From: Heligmosomoides polygyrus polygyrus
Lineage: Eukaryota > Nematoda > Chromadorea > Rhabditida > Heligmosomidae
Assembly (NCBI GenBank): GCA_947396885.1
Contig: OX377205.1
Location: 76,666,969 to 76,730,968, forward strand
Direction of reading: 5' to 3'
DNA length: 64,000 bases
Shown here: positions 54,901 through 64,000 of the stretch, one piece after another
Layout: every line of letters begins with the position of its first letter
How positions within the stretch are numbered: the first letter of the stretch is position 1
The notes under the pieces: generated by a model
Seen by the model: only the letters and a program-made list of their open reading frames with translations
The model's database searches: none
Told to the model about the DNA's origin: nothing
Position numbers and translations under genes: made by a program

Positions 54901-55860
54901 AATAATGAGAATTGAACAATTTTTGGAACTACAGGGATGTTAGCTAGGGAGATATGAACCTATACGATGACCCCCATTGATGTACCGCATTGCAACTTTA
55001 AGTGAAAAAAATCAGTGGACGGTATGTATTGGGATGGACCGAATTGTACGCTAGCAGATTGCATAGCTCAATCTCTTCTTATGATACACTGAATGAATGC
55101 TCCGTTTCTGCACGTTAGGATGGAATGTAATTAATATTTTTTTGGAAAATACAATTTCAGAAAATGTATTCACTTTCTGGGGCAAGAGAATTTCAAAAAT
55201 GCAGAGAAGGTCGCAACAAGATTTCCTTTAACAAAAAAAAATACTCCAAGGCTCTTGGATTGTTGGATTTGGAAGGCGCTTGTTTCAATTTGGAATTCGC
55301 CCAGTTTTATTTGAGAAGCATCAAACTTGCTTAGAAGAGTGTCCTATTTGATTAATAGCTCCCAATTTGACGCAAAAATTGTATAATATAATGTAATTTA
55401 GTATAATCTATACAATTGGTTTGAAAGAGGCACTTATTATATGCTTTTCTGTCTATGCAATAGATTTATCGATACGACGTCGGTAGTTAGCTACTAAAGG
55501 TCACCTTCTTTCAGGAAGCCGTTCCTTACCAGTTCTTCGAGAAATCACCCGAAAAGAGAGGTGGAGGCCACGAGAAATGCGTTTCACGAAAATCTTCACT
55601 AAGCGCAATGAAATACTCGACACTGCGATGGCCGTCTACATGCCAGGTGCAGAAGCCTTCCTTTCCAGGCCGTGGAAGGGCTCCATAGTCGACTGCTGTT
55701 TTAATGGGTCGAATGTTTCTACAGGTCCCTCAACATTCACCGGTGAGGACACTGCCGAGTTGTTCGTTCACGGTAGCAGAGCAGTGGCCGATGCGTTGGC
55801 TGAGCGGTTGGCAGCGTTCGAGGGAGTGCGTCAGGCGACTCGTGGAGAGTTCACAAAGAG
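48919..55860 (+). CDS. GTPBP3: tRNA-modification GTPase (GTPBP3/MnmE type), N-terminal exons only
   Basis: With MTO1-type partners this enzyme makes the 5-carboxymethylaminomethyl or taurinomethyl modification of wobble uridine in mitochondrial tRNAs. Exons 48919-48985, 55515-55646 and 55725-55860 join in frame. Exon 1 reads [20 protein letters not shown]; exon 2 ends AMAVYMPG; exon 3 has [15 protein letters not shown] and ATRGEFTKR. These are the signatures of the MnmE N-terminal, folate-binding domain. Acceptor CTTTCTTTCCAG lies two bases before the ATG, so trans-splicing is possible, but a cleavable mitochondrial presequence is then missing or on an unseen upstream exon. After exon 3 (donor AGAG|GTGTAG) I find no helical or G-domain exon (G1 GxxxxGKS/T) up to the window end, so the rest lies beyond 64000 or the gene is broken. 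Intron 1 (6.5 kb) is filled by nested transposons. Confidence 0.85.
49291..50130 (-). other. GC-rich interior of the TIR element, possible LTR-like segment
   Basis: On the minus strand there is a TATA motif (GGGTATAAAAGGCGAC, about 49594-49609) and an AATAAA (about 49322). A stretch that could be read as TGTA...TACA runs from roughly 49720 to 49291, which would fit a solo LTR of about 430 bp. A purine-rich GGAAGGAAGG repeat (plus strand, 49470-49530) is present. Upstream, a 125-codon minus-strand frame (50086-49709) has no domain I know. No target duplication was found, so the LTR reading is weak. Confidence 0.25.
50141..53567 (-). mobile_element. Full-length RTE-clade retrotransposon with 13-bp target duplication
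   Basis: The 3,427-bp element is flanked by TTCGCTCCTGTAT at 50128-50140 and 53568-53580, a perfect 13-bp duplication. Read on the minus strand it has a 500-base GC-rich leader, one long endonuclease-RT frame and a short 3' end of (GGTGATACA) type repeats. It is a different lineage from the RTE at 6085-9096. Intact ends, frame and duplication make it a candidate for a recently active copy. Confidence 0.93.
50149..53064 (-). CDS. RTE endonuclease-reverse transcriptase polyprotein, intact
   Basis: This is a single frame of 971 codons starting at ATG 53064. Residues about 20-270 are an APE-type endonuclease: [30 protein letters not shown] and [13 protein letters not shown], with the catalytic Glu, Asp, Asn and His in place. 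Residues about 480-780 are the reverse transcriptase: [66 protein letters not shown] and the catalytic [10 protein letters not shown] (FADD at 50970-50959). A C-terminal thumb with IRWAGHVMR and TPGRPPTRW follows. The protein nicks target DNA and copies its RNA at the nick. No stop or frameshift was seen. Confidence 0.93.
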   Translation of the reverse strand: MGRTSTERLLKSQGLTRLRKLRRTRMTICTYNARTLASEASVEDLMMQARKIKYDVIGLTETRRHHPLHAAYDSGEELFLGTCDSRGVGGVGVLVNTHLAMNIDSYESLTSRIGRLRLKRCGSVPALTVFVAYAPTSDYDDEDVEAFYVELEKFYKEDHTFYKVIVGDFNAKIGPRRSPEELHIGTHGLEWNEQGERLSEFIMSTKTIHGNSQFQKPPSLRWTWESPGGQFHNEIDHIIFNRKYCLTDVSVVPKFYTGSDHRLLRARFRFSRQGEKAAKFKKRNPRTTINWDLYTSLVGLWEDAVMDNVDEEYDRFVHHLHDSAKGAESLKTTKRRLSPETLELIRQRGAARASGNYQLTSELAKLCRAAIKEDLKERRAEVLAEAAEAGLSIRNARRNFANFKTKMTALRRPDGTTTSSRRTMEKVIHDFYSDLFDSHVHLPPCHLPQDGYVVPSVLPSEIRHAISSVKKRTAPGSDRIRTEHLKNLPPAVINTLARLFTRYLSECKVPSQWKTSKTVLLYKKGDVHDIGNYRPICLLSVVYKLFTRVILNRISRTLDEGQPCEQAGFRRGFSTIDHIHTITKLIEVSREYKLPLCLTFIDLKKAFDSVETEAVMEALLTQGVPTQYIRVLRELYSGFTTKISPFYNDVVIDVKRGVRQGDTISPKLFSATLENVMRELEWEDMGVKVDGRQLHHLRFADDIVLITPSISQAERMLADFDRVCGSVGLQLNLTKTMFMKNGWVSDAPFSLNGTNISECSSYVYLGREVNMTNDLAPELSRRKRAAWGAFKSVEEVVKKTKNVRLRAHLFDSTVLPALTYASETWAIRKQDEHAISVAQRGIERTMLGVTRLTQVREGLRSSELRRRSKIRDAVAWAKSSKIRWAGHVMRFADTRWTRAVTDWIPRDVKRTPGRPPTRWSDFFVKALNDRYDALRVPRARRIHWTTLARDRDEWRRCWRPLEQVDDQRDDR
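54045..54415. repeat. TTCGAA-rich repeat region
   Basis: Dense, irregular repetition of ATTCGAAT and TTCGAAT-type words in both orientations across about 370 bases. This resembles the subterminal repeats of hAT elements elsewhere in the window, but no clear terminal repeat or target duplication is seen. Confidence 0.5.
54440..54515 (+). repeat. tRNA-like 3'-half repeat
   Basis: CAGCGGGAGGTGCGGGTTCG followed by AGTCCCATCTGGCGC looks like an anticodon-arm remnant plus T arm. The 5' half does not fold as a tRNA. A related copy is at 40975-41065. Confidence 0.45.
54838..55030 (-). repeat. Dispersed repeat, inverted partner of 48265-48480
   Basis: Inverse copy of the repeat at 48265-48480 (GATAGGACGAAGAGACCA, AAAGCAGACGATTAG, GGGATGTTAGCTAGG). 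It lies in GTPBP3 intron 1 between the transposon nest and exon 2. The rest of 55030-55500 shows nothing I recognise. Confidence 0.72.
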
Positions 55861-57117
55861 GTGTAGGCGCTTTTGCCTAGAAGGCGAGGAAGCTCTCGCG
55901 AAACCTTCGCGATAATCAAGGCGTTGAAGTTTATTAGAAGTACGCCGCAGAAGGCGGAATGGAGTGCAGTCGGAGGAAGTAAAGGCTGACGCATGCACCC
56001 CGGGGTCTCCATAGCTTGGTTCATGCCTAGTCTACGCAAGCCGTTCACTCTTCCGATGTCGGTACTTCTCTATTAGACTTGTCTGAGGAGAATCAAACCC
56101 TGAATTGACCATTGGCTGGCCACAAATCAACAGCCAGACCGAATACGTAGTCAAGGTGCCTCTACAATATGTGCAGAAGTGGAATGCCTGGCGCGTTTCA
56201 AAAAAGAGTGACGTCGACCAGTAGAGAAAATTGACGTACACCTGTCGTGCCAAGATTGAGACAGAAACTCTGTTCGGCTAACATTTATGCGTAAATACCT
56301 TCTTCGTAGCGCTGAAAAGACAAGTGGAATTGGAGAAACTACCCGAAATTCAATAAAATAGGATTCTATACCAATCTTGGCATTGTAGCGGTATCACAAT
56401 CTTCACGACTGTTCAAGGGCATGCCGAAATTCAAGAACAGTCGAACGTGAGACATCTCACGTAACACTGAACTTTCCTTTTTCTCCTCTAGCTTGCTAAA
56501 CAACTTTGCAAAGGTGCAAATTTTTGGGCTCTCTTAACATTTTCCTATATTGCAAAATAATAACGTAGCTCGTGTTTCTGCTCCACTGTAGACGTCTACA
56601 TTTTGCAGCTTTGAATATGCTTATGACGATTGGATCACCTTCTTTAAGCTTTGTATAAGTTGTGTCTGATGTCTCGCTTTTTGCTTAGACAAGAGTATAA
56701 ACGTAAAAGGTCGACGGTAGTATTCTTTTACCAGGATACGTCCCATATTTTCCTTTACATACGTCTTTTTCGTAATATGTCTTGGAGACAACGTGGGTGC
56801 CATTCTAACGTATACAATGACTTACGGTGGTCGTCCAATGGACAAGTCAGTATTCTACTTATTTTTTCACGTAGATGTCCACGCAGACAGAACTGCTTAC
56901 AATCAGCTACTCAAAAAGGCTTAACGAGATATACAACGAGAAGACCAAAACGGATGTTTGCATGACAGAAGGATACAAACAATATCACCCTGATGAATCA
57001 TCTTTTGAGGTACCTGTCAATGAGCGTTTTGTGTTGTAAAATGGAATTCAATAAAGCATTTTCGGAAAATTTTGAGAAGTTCTAAAGAGCTCTTTGAATT
57101 AAAAAATGAAGCTCGTA

Positions 57118-57158
<41 letters not shown>

Positions 57159-57889
57159 TATATATATATTACCTTAGACGACTTTTAGCTTTTTGCTTAT
57201 TAGACGAGTATGCTATCAATTCTCCGACATCGGAAGGATGGAAGGTTTGGTTTCGAGACTCCAGCTACCAAACACGAGTAGTGATGCATCCCACAGCCCC
57301 TCTTTTTCAAAGAAGGGCTTTCTATGTTCCTCTTTTTTGTGGAGAAAAGGGAAACCCATTTTCATAAACTTTCTGTTTGAGGGCATTTTTCAATGGGAAA
57401 ATGGATCTGCATGAAGTGCATGGACTTCGTCATCTGATCAGCGCCGAAACGCAGCGTCAGCGGCAGATGGCCTATGGCCAAATGAGGGGAGGTGCTGAGG
57501 CTCAACGAATACGGTAGGTTCGCCTTAGGAACCATGAAAACGTACAGCATTACAGTAAGCAACCGATGGTTGACACATGACGTAGGAACAAGCGCGCGAG
57601 GCGTAAGGCATTGTGTGGGGGTTGAAAGTGTAACACTCGGAACGTGAAGCTCGTTGTATAAACAGAGAATTTTCGTGCGCTGATTTTTGAGAAACTACAC
57701 TGGGCTGATGCGCATTTGAAGCGTAAGCAGTCATGTTGCTTACCACACGCTTGAGGTTTGAAGCTCTGCCTAGTGGTCCAAAGATGATAAAAAGGATAAA
57801 GGATGACAGTAAGACACCGCTTGGGTGTGCCATGCATTCTAATTTTAAAGGATGTCATGAAAACAATATAAATGCGTAATTGGGCTGTG
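55861..57889. other. Region after GTPBP3 exon 3, repeats only
   Basis: Contains a degenerate family-1 SINE at about 55955-56230 (GAGTGCAGTCGGAGGAAG), a Penelope-type tail at about 56235-56400 (GTGCCAAGATTGAGACAG) and small SINE pieces near 56815 and 57200. A TA microsatellite is at 57122-57169. It is either GTPBP3 intron sequence or intergenic. Confidence 0.45.
57122..57169. repeat. TA dinucleotide microsatellite
   Basis: About 24 TA units with one AGA interruption. Confidence 0.95.
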
Positions 57890-58185
57890 GGCGCGTGTAG
57901 CGCAGTCGGAGGAGGCGCCGACTGTCCCGTGCACTCGATACCAGGTTCCTAGTTCGGAATTCCTGCCCAGGCCAACCAAGCCTTTCATCTCTCCGGGGTC
58001 GGTGAATTGGTACCAGACGTGTCTGGGAAGGATAGGCTGACTTGTTCATCGGCTGGCCACTGCAAGTCATTGCATGGCCAAATACATTTTCATATCGCCT
58101 CCACGACGTCCTGTAGAAGTAGGATGCGCTGGGGCATCCCAAAAGGGATTGAGTAATGCCGCCCTTTATCCTTTATACTTATCCT
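57890..58185 (+). mobile_element. tRNA-derived SINE (family 1), best-defined copy
   Basis: The head GGGCGCGTGTAGCGCAGTCG contains a box A-like TAGCGCAGTCGG. About 45 bases on, GGTTCCTAGTTCGGAATTCC takes the box B position. A body with AACCAAGCCTTTCATC, GGTGAATTGGTACCAGACG and GTTCATCGGCTGGCCACTGC follows, and the 3' end is ACGTCCTGTAGAAGTAGGAT plus CCGCCCTTTATCCTTTAT. Boxes A and B would recruit RNA polymerase III; mobilisation would depend on a LINE partner such as the RTE or CR1 elements here. About a dozen copies or fragments occur in this 64-kb window. Confidence 0.82.
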
Positions 58186-58419
58186 AATTGGGTTGCGCAG
58201 TGAATTGTGGTGGCCAGAGATGAAAAATCAGTTTTTTATCCTTCCTAGACAAGTTTGGTACAATTCGCTGTCTCCGGAGCGATAGAGGAACTTTGACGAG
58301 CTGCGAACCGAGAACCTCGGTTTGGGATGCGTGCGGCAGCCAGCGCTTTGCCGTCCCAATTATACGTGCACGAATTCCTTCGTAAAAACATTTTAGCATC
58401 CACAAGGGAGCAGAAATTA

Positions 58420-61400
58420 CAGTACCGGACATGTCTTTTGGTCATTGGCCGAAAAAGCCGCGCCGGCCAACATAGGCCGCTTTGGAGCGTTCCAAAGCGG
58501 CCTTTTTGAATAACTTCTTTAGAAATCAAATACTTGTGAAAATAAACATATATTTGAACTCAACAGCTCAAGCTCTATCTTTTGGTATATAAATCTCAGT
58601 AGAGTTGAACAATGCATATAGGCCCGACAGAATCAATCGAGTGGGCGCGACAGCTTGTAGAGCGAGCGTTTGGGGAGTTTTATCGGAAATTTCCAGCCGT
58701 CCTTATCAGAAATTGCTCCAAGACTGTCCAGATTGCATTTGGAGTGCGCCGTGAACAACACATGCAGAATCGGACCTACCAATCGAATGAGCGCGACAGC
58801 TCGCAAATTGCATGCGCGGGCGTGTTCGGAGCGCAATAACTTTGTGGAGATCGAATCGTTCCGGCTGCGGCTAGCAAATTTTGTAGGCAGTAGAATAGTT
58901 TTGTAGTCCCCAAAAGTACACCATGGTAGCTTCTAAACGGGCGAAATTATTGCGGTGCGAAAATGGGGTTAGCCTTATGTGACACGATTTTTTCCAAATT
59001 CAGTCGACCACTGTGGGAAGACGTGACGAGCTAACGGTCTAGGAATGCGTATGCAAGCAATCCAGCTAAGGTCCTTTGCTAGGAAGTGCCCAGAGCTCTC
59101 CAGCTTCCTAACCCGCCTCGCTCCCGGCAGCCATTTTAGAGCGGCGGAGGACAGCGGTGAAGTTTCTTCCGCCCTTACTAGTCCACATTTGAGTTTTCGA
59201 CACTTCTTATGGCGCCGTTCTGTTTATCTCGGAAAGCTCTTTCGAACGGTGTCACTCTCAATCAATTCCGAAAACATCGATTTTTTGACAATTTCGCATC
59301 AAAGGTGAGACGGCCCAAGGCCGCGGCAGAAGGACAATGACGTCATCGAAAACGATACTTTTGAACCGGGTCAAGTTTGATACCATTCGACAGAGCCTTT
59401 CGTAGTGAATTGCATGATGCTACTGCGAACAACAAGAACTGTAACCTGAGCGAGTAAGAGCGCGGAGAAAATCGACCGATGTTGTGCTAAATTGCACGCG
59501 CGGGCGTGTTCGGAGCGCAATAAATCTGTCAGCTTCCAATCTTTCTAGCTGGAGCGTGTGGATTCCGCAGGCAGTAATATGCTTTAGTGAAGCGTTAAAG
59601 CACAGTAAATTATCTTACGAATTGGCAAGGTTACGGCGGTGTGAAAATGCAGGTTGGGCATGTGTGACACGATTTTTTCAGATTTCGGTCGACCGCTGCG
59701 GGTACATGAGGCGAGTTAACGGCATGCAAGCTCGCGGACAAGCAAAACGCCGAAAGTACTTTAGGATGATCTGTTTCAAACTCTCCAGCTGCCTATACTG
59801 CCTTAGCCCCATCTGCCATTTTAGAGCGGCGGACGGTAGCGGTGAAGATTCTTCCGCCCTTACTCGCCCATGTTCGAGCTTTCGAGCCCCAGCCAGGGTA
59901 CCATTCTGTTCAGCTTCAGCTGAAAAGCCCTATCGAAGGGTGTTAATCTCGACCAATTCTGGGAATATCTGTTTTTTGACAATTTCGCATTAAAGGCGAG
60001 GCGGCTCTAGGCCGCGGTAGAAGGACAATGACGTCATCGAAAATCGATATTTTGGAGCCGGACCAAATTTCCTCGTCCAAAATCATCTAGAGATTATTTG
60101 GAGCGCTGATTACGAATCCGACGTCCGTTTTTAACAATTCCACCAATTTCGATAGGTTTTGGATTTTCTTCTGGATAACTGAGGGTGGTCGGGTCAGGAA
60201 CACCGATTTGCTCAAATTTAGTCAAAGTGCAGGATTTATTTAGGGTGCCGAATATGATGCCGAAGTCTATTTGGCCGATTATGGCAGGAGACCACCCATA
60301 CTGATAACTGAGGGTGGTCAGTGATCCTGACCCTACCAACCTCAAATGGCTGTAACATGCCAAAATCGGTGGAATTCTTAAAAACGGACGTCGTATTCGT
60401 AATCAGCGCCCCAGATAACCTCTAGATGATTTTAGACAAGAACATTTGGCAATTTTCGAATTCGCCGACTTTCGATGACGTCATTGTCCGGGCAGGCTCG
60501 GCGAAGAGCTCCCGGCAGGACGATGGTCCTCGAAGGAAATTGTCAAAAAAATCAATTTTCCCGGAATTGACCGTGATTAATACTGTTCGATAGAGCTTTT
60601 CGAGCTGAACAGAACGATACCATCTCGTGTGTCAAAAACTCAAATGTGGGCGAGTAAGGGCGGAAGAATCTTCACCGCTGCCCTCCGCAGCTCTAAAATG
60701 GCAGCTGGGACTAAGGCAATTTATGCAGCTGGAGAGTTATGGGCACTTTATCGTAAAGTACCTTAGCTGGTTTGCTAGCCTACGCATTCGCAGACCGCTA
60801 GCTTATCGCGTGTTACTACAATGGTTGACTGAAATCGGAAAAAATCGTGTCACACAAGGCTAAACTGCATTTTCGCACCGCTGTAACCTTGTTCAATCAT
60901 AACCTACGTTGCTGTCAGCGCACCTATTGAGCGTTCTACTGCTTACAAAATCTACAAGTAGCAGACGGAAAGATTTAAACGTGATAGAGTTATTGCGCTC
61001 AAAATACGCCCGTGCGTCCAATTTAACACAACAACGGTCGATGTTCTCAGCGCTCTTAATCGCTCAGATTACAGTTCTTGCTGCTCGCAGTAAAACCATT
61101 CAATTCACCACCAAAAACTCTATCGAAGACTTGGCCCGGCTCCAAAATATCGACTTTCGATGACGTCATTGTCCTTCTGCCGCGGCCTTGAGCCGCCTCG
61201 CCTTTGATGCGAAATTGTCAAAAAATCGATGCTCCTCGAATTGGTCGAGATTGACACTGTTCGATAGAGCTTTTCGAGCTGAACAGAGTGGTACCATTGA
61301 TAGCGTCGAGAACTCGAATGTGGGCAAGTAAGGGCGGAAGAATCTTCACCGCTACCGTCCGCCGCTCTAAAATGGCAGATGGGGCTAAGGCAGTATAGGC

Positions 61401-62582
61401 AGCTGGAGAGTTTGAAGCAGATCATCCTAAAGTGCCTTCGGAGTTTTGCTTGTCCGCGAGCTTGCATGCCGTTAACTCGCCTCATGTACGCGCAGCGGTC
61501 GACCGAAATCTGAAAAAATCGTGTCACACATGCCCAACCTGCATTTTCACACCGCCGTAACCTTGCCAATTCGTAAGATAATTTTCTGTGCTTTAACGCT
61601 TCACTAAAGCATATTACTGCCTGCGGAATCCACATGTTCCAGCCAGAAAGATTGGAAGCTGACAGAGTTATCGCGCTCCGAACACGCCCGCGCGTGCAAT
61701 TTAGCACAACAACGGTCTATGTTCTTCGTGCTCTTACTCGCCCAGATGACAGTTCTCGCCACAGCTGCGAACATGTCATCGTAAAGTGCTTTCAGACTTG
61801 TGCTCGCCCGTGCATTTGGATGCCATTAGCTCGCCTCGTCTTCCTGTAGTAGTCGACTAAACTCCGAAAAAATCGTGTGACACAAGTTTTGCCTGCATTT
61901 TCGCACCGCTGTAACTTTGTCCAGTCTTAAGCTAGGTCGCTATGTTTTAGCGCGCTTTTTGAACTTTCCACTTCCTACAAAATCTACAACTTGCAGCCGG
62001 AAAGACTCGAAATTGACAGAGTTATTGCGCTCAGAACACCCCCGCGGTGCAATTTGCGAGCTGACTCGCCCAGTCGATTGATAGGTTCGATCCTATATGC
62101 ATCGTGCACAGCGCACTCCAAAGTCTCGGCGAAACAGAGTACAGCAATTCCTGAGTAGGGCGGCTGAGAATTTCCCCTAAAACTCCCTAAATGCTCACTC
62201 TACAAACTGTCTCCCCTCGATTGATAGGTCCGATCCTATATGCATTGTTCACGGCTCACTCCAAAGGCACTGGACAGTCTTAGAACAATTCCTCAGTAAG
62301 ACGGCTGGGAACTTCTGAAAAAAATTCCCTAAACGCCCACTCTGCAAGCTGTCGCGCCCACTCGATTGATTCTGTCGGGCCTTTATGCATTGTTCAACTC
62401 TACTAACATTTATAAACCAAAAGATAGAGCTCGAGCTGCTGAGTTCAAATATATGTTTATTTTCGCAAGCACTCGATTTCTAAAGAAGTTATTCAAAAAG
62501 GCCGCTTTGGAACGCTCCAAAGCGGCCTATGTTGGCCGGCGCGGCTTTTTCGGCCAATGACCAAAAGACATGTCCGGTACTG
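58420..62582. mobile_element. 4.16-kb foldback element with tandem-repeat arms, TA-flanked
   Basis: The ends are CAGTACCGGACATGTC and its inverse, with TA on both sides (58418-58419 and 62583-62584); CAGT ends and a TA target are Tc1/mariner features. The outer 200 bases of each arm match closely (CCGCGCCGGCCAACATAGGCC, then GGCCGCTTTGGA, then ATTGAT(T)CTGTCGGGCC). Inside, each arm is a tandem array of units of about 685 bp: marker GAGCGCAATAA recurs at about 58825 and 59510, and its inverse at about 60990, 61665 and 62025. The symmetry centre is near 60260, at a copy of the palindromic GCGCC(C)CAGATAACC family, so the right arm is one partial unit longer. The perfect palindrome TGACGTCA occurs once per marker unit at 59338, 60029, 60476 and 61161. 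No transposase is encoded. Transcription through it would give a dsRNA of up to about 1.8 kb. Confidence 0.85.
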
Positions 62583-62591
62583 TATGCACCT

Positions 62592-62670
62592 TTCACTGAT
62601 ACCGTATCAAATTACGGACCGTTCACTGATGCGGTATCAGTTCACCAATACCGTATCAGTAATGTATAGT
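62592..62670. repeat. Three imperfect copies of a short palindromic unit
   Basis: CACTGATACCGTATCA, CACTGATGCGGTATCA and CCAATACCGTATCAGT occur in a row at spacings of about 20-29 bases. Each contains a GATAC-type palindrome. They lie between the foldback element and the mariner. Confidence 0.6.
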
Positions 62671-62737
62671 AATGAAATAAATAGTGGAAAGGAGACAAAT
62701 ATTATAAGAACGTGTATTAGGAAAACCGGAAGTATTA

Positions 62738-63981
62738 GGTTGTAACGAAATAAATGGCACTGAACCACTGTAAATTTAAACAGTTAATATCTCGGCTTGT
62801 AGGCAAGTTTATTAATCGAAATAAAAACCTTCTGATTCTACACATCATGGCCAACGTGACACAAGCTTTTTTATCCAAGTAGCATAAAAATCAGAAGTTC
62901 TGGAATTGACGAAATCTTCGAAGGCACTTTCGGCATCCTGTTGGTATTTGAATATTTTCCCTACCAAGAAGTACCAAGATGCTTGAAGAAATGGCAGTCT
63001 GTTGGGGAGAGGTCGGGAGAAAACGGAGGATGTGGTAGAGTTTCAATGCTCAGCTCATTCAATTTATGCAACGTCATTCGTGCTACATGGGGGCGAGCAT
63101 TGTCGTGCAGAAGGAGAACTCGCCTTCGGTTTACCAAGGCCGGCCGGATATCCTTCAACTTTTTCATCATTTCTTCAATTTCAATGCAGTACTTCTCTGC
63201 CGTGATGGATTCACAGGGAGGGAGGAAGCTGTGGGAGCATTACTTTGTTTTGGTGCAATTCCGGCTTCGCAAAAACCTTGGGGCTCTCATCGCTGTCCAC
63301 CCACTGTGCCGATCGTCGCCTGTTGTCGTACATTATCCATTTCTCGTCACAGGTTACGATGCGATCAAGGAATGGGTCCGTTTCGTTCCGTAGAAGCAGT
63401 GCGGACGAGATCTCATATCGTCGGTTCCTTTGCTCCTCAGACAGCTCGTGAGGCACCCACCTTTCCAGCTTTTTGGTCTTTCCAATTTCCTTCAGATGCC
63501 GGGCAGCTGTGTTGTGACTGACGCCAAGAACCTTCACTATCTCCCTGGTACCTTTGTGTGGATCCTCCTCTACCACATCTCTCAGCTCGTCCTCATCAAT
63601 ATCACTATGCCTCCCACGACCTTCATGTTCTTCCAAGCTCTCATCTCCATTCCGGAACTTCTGATACCAACGATACGCCGTCCGAATTGTGGACCATCCT
63701 TGACCGAATGCGGCGTTGATCTTCTCGTCCGCCTCCTTAGCTGTAGTGCCCAGCTTGAATTTATACAAGTAAATGCCTCAAATTACCCTTTTGTCCATCC
63801 GCAAAAAAGTCAATAAAACTCTAAAGTTTTCCCACTTTTACATAGAAAATTTGGTAACCGCCGGTAGAGCAAAGTTTGCGCTTCTAAATGATATGCCACA
63901 TGTTACGGTTTGTTCTTGATCAAACGCGTAAAAACGCGCCAAAAAATGGCGCGAGCCTGTGCCGTTTAATTCGTTACAACC
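62738..63981 (-). mobile_element. Mariner transposon, degraded
   Basis: Flanked by TA (62736-62737 and 63982-63983). The ends share GGTTGTAACGAA and AAATGGCAC/AAACGGCAC in inverse orientation. Length 1,244 bp is close to a complete mariner. It encodes a broken transposase on the minus strand. Confidence 0.9.
62812..63798 (-). pseudogene. Mariner transposase with stops and frameshifts
   Basis: From the ATG at 63798 (MDKRVI) a TGA stop falls in the seventh codon. The frame then runs through the HTH regions (WSTIRTAYRWYQKFRNGDES, REIVKVLGVSHNTAARHLK), WVPHELSEEQ and DRIVTCDEKWIMYDNRR, which holds the first catalytic Asp. At about 63230 a short stretch after NKVM is lost and the frame shifts, and homology resumes with ESITAEKYCIEIEE, LLHDNARPHVA (second Asp) and PHPPFSPDLSPTD. 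A second frameshift near 62960 and a stop in the tail follow, ending CVESEGFYFD. All three catalytic positions are visible but the gene is not translatable. The type resembles the mariner carried in human SETMAR. Confidence 0.88.
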
Positions 63982-64000
63982 TAATATGAATCACCTGTCG

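Noticed and set aside
59484..61707. Paired 169- and 195-codon frames with similar protein sequences (MLNCTRGRVRSA...)
   Set aside because: They are the two inverted copies of one non-coding repeat unit in the foldback element; similarity follows from the DNA repeat.

Overview
This window is eukaryotic. Short exons with GT/AG introns, acceptors of the TTTTCAG type and probable trans-splice acceptors just upstream of start codons all point to a nematode. RTE, CR1 and Penelope-like retroelements, mariner and hAT elements and many tRNA-derived SINEs fill the introns and spacers, as in strongylid (hookworm-like) genomes. That last placement is inference; no marker gene proves it.

Host genes, left to right. 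(1) A five-exon minus-strand gene at 3157-1998 encodes an acidic protein I do not recognise. (2) A complete MED23 orthologue (C. elegans SUR-2/MDT-23 type) on the plus strand runs from 12299 to 41554. I reconstruct 40 exons in one open frame of 1,501 codons plus stop. (3) A complete four-exon SOCS-family gene (SH2 domain plus SOCS box, 226 aa) lies at 41856-46026. It starts about 90 bases after the MED23 poly(A) signal, a spacing typical of nematode operons. (4) The N-terminal three exons of a GTPBP3/MnmE-type mitochondrial tRNA-modification GTPase lie at 48919-55860. Its GTPase-domain exons are not seen before the window ends. The order MED23, SH2-SOCS, GTPBP3 recalls the C. elegans F39B2 region (from memory).

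The rest is mostly mobile DNA. At 495-1870 there is a TTA-flanked TIR element; at 4021-4900 a deleted mariner; at 6085-9096 an RTE with a 19-bp target duplication. MED23 introns hold two copies of a 575-bp TIR element, a third copy split by a CR1 LINE, RTE and Penelope fragments, and hAT elements with 8-bp target duplications nested with SINEs. A second CR1 lies in a SOCS intron. GTPBP3 intron 1 holds a TA-flanked TIR element that was invaded by a full-length RTE with an intact 971-aa ORF. At 58420-62582 there is a 4.16-kb TA-flanked foldback element whose arms are built of tandem units of about 685 bp. A degraded mariner closes the window at 62738-63981.

Functionally the host genes are a Mediator subunit (transcription), a SOCS-type signalling or ubiquitin-ligase adaptor, and a mitochondrial tRNA-modification enzyme. 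Their adjacency may reflect operon organisation rather than a shared pathway. Exon boundaries were read by eye from frame continuity, splice consensus and similarity to remembered MED23, SOCS and MnmE proteins; RNA evidence would settle individual junctions.
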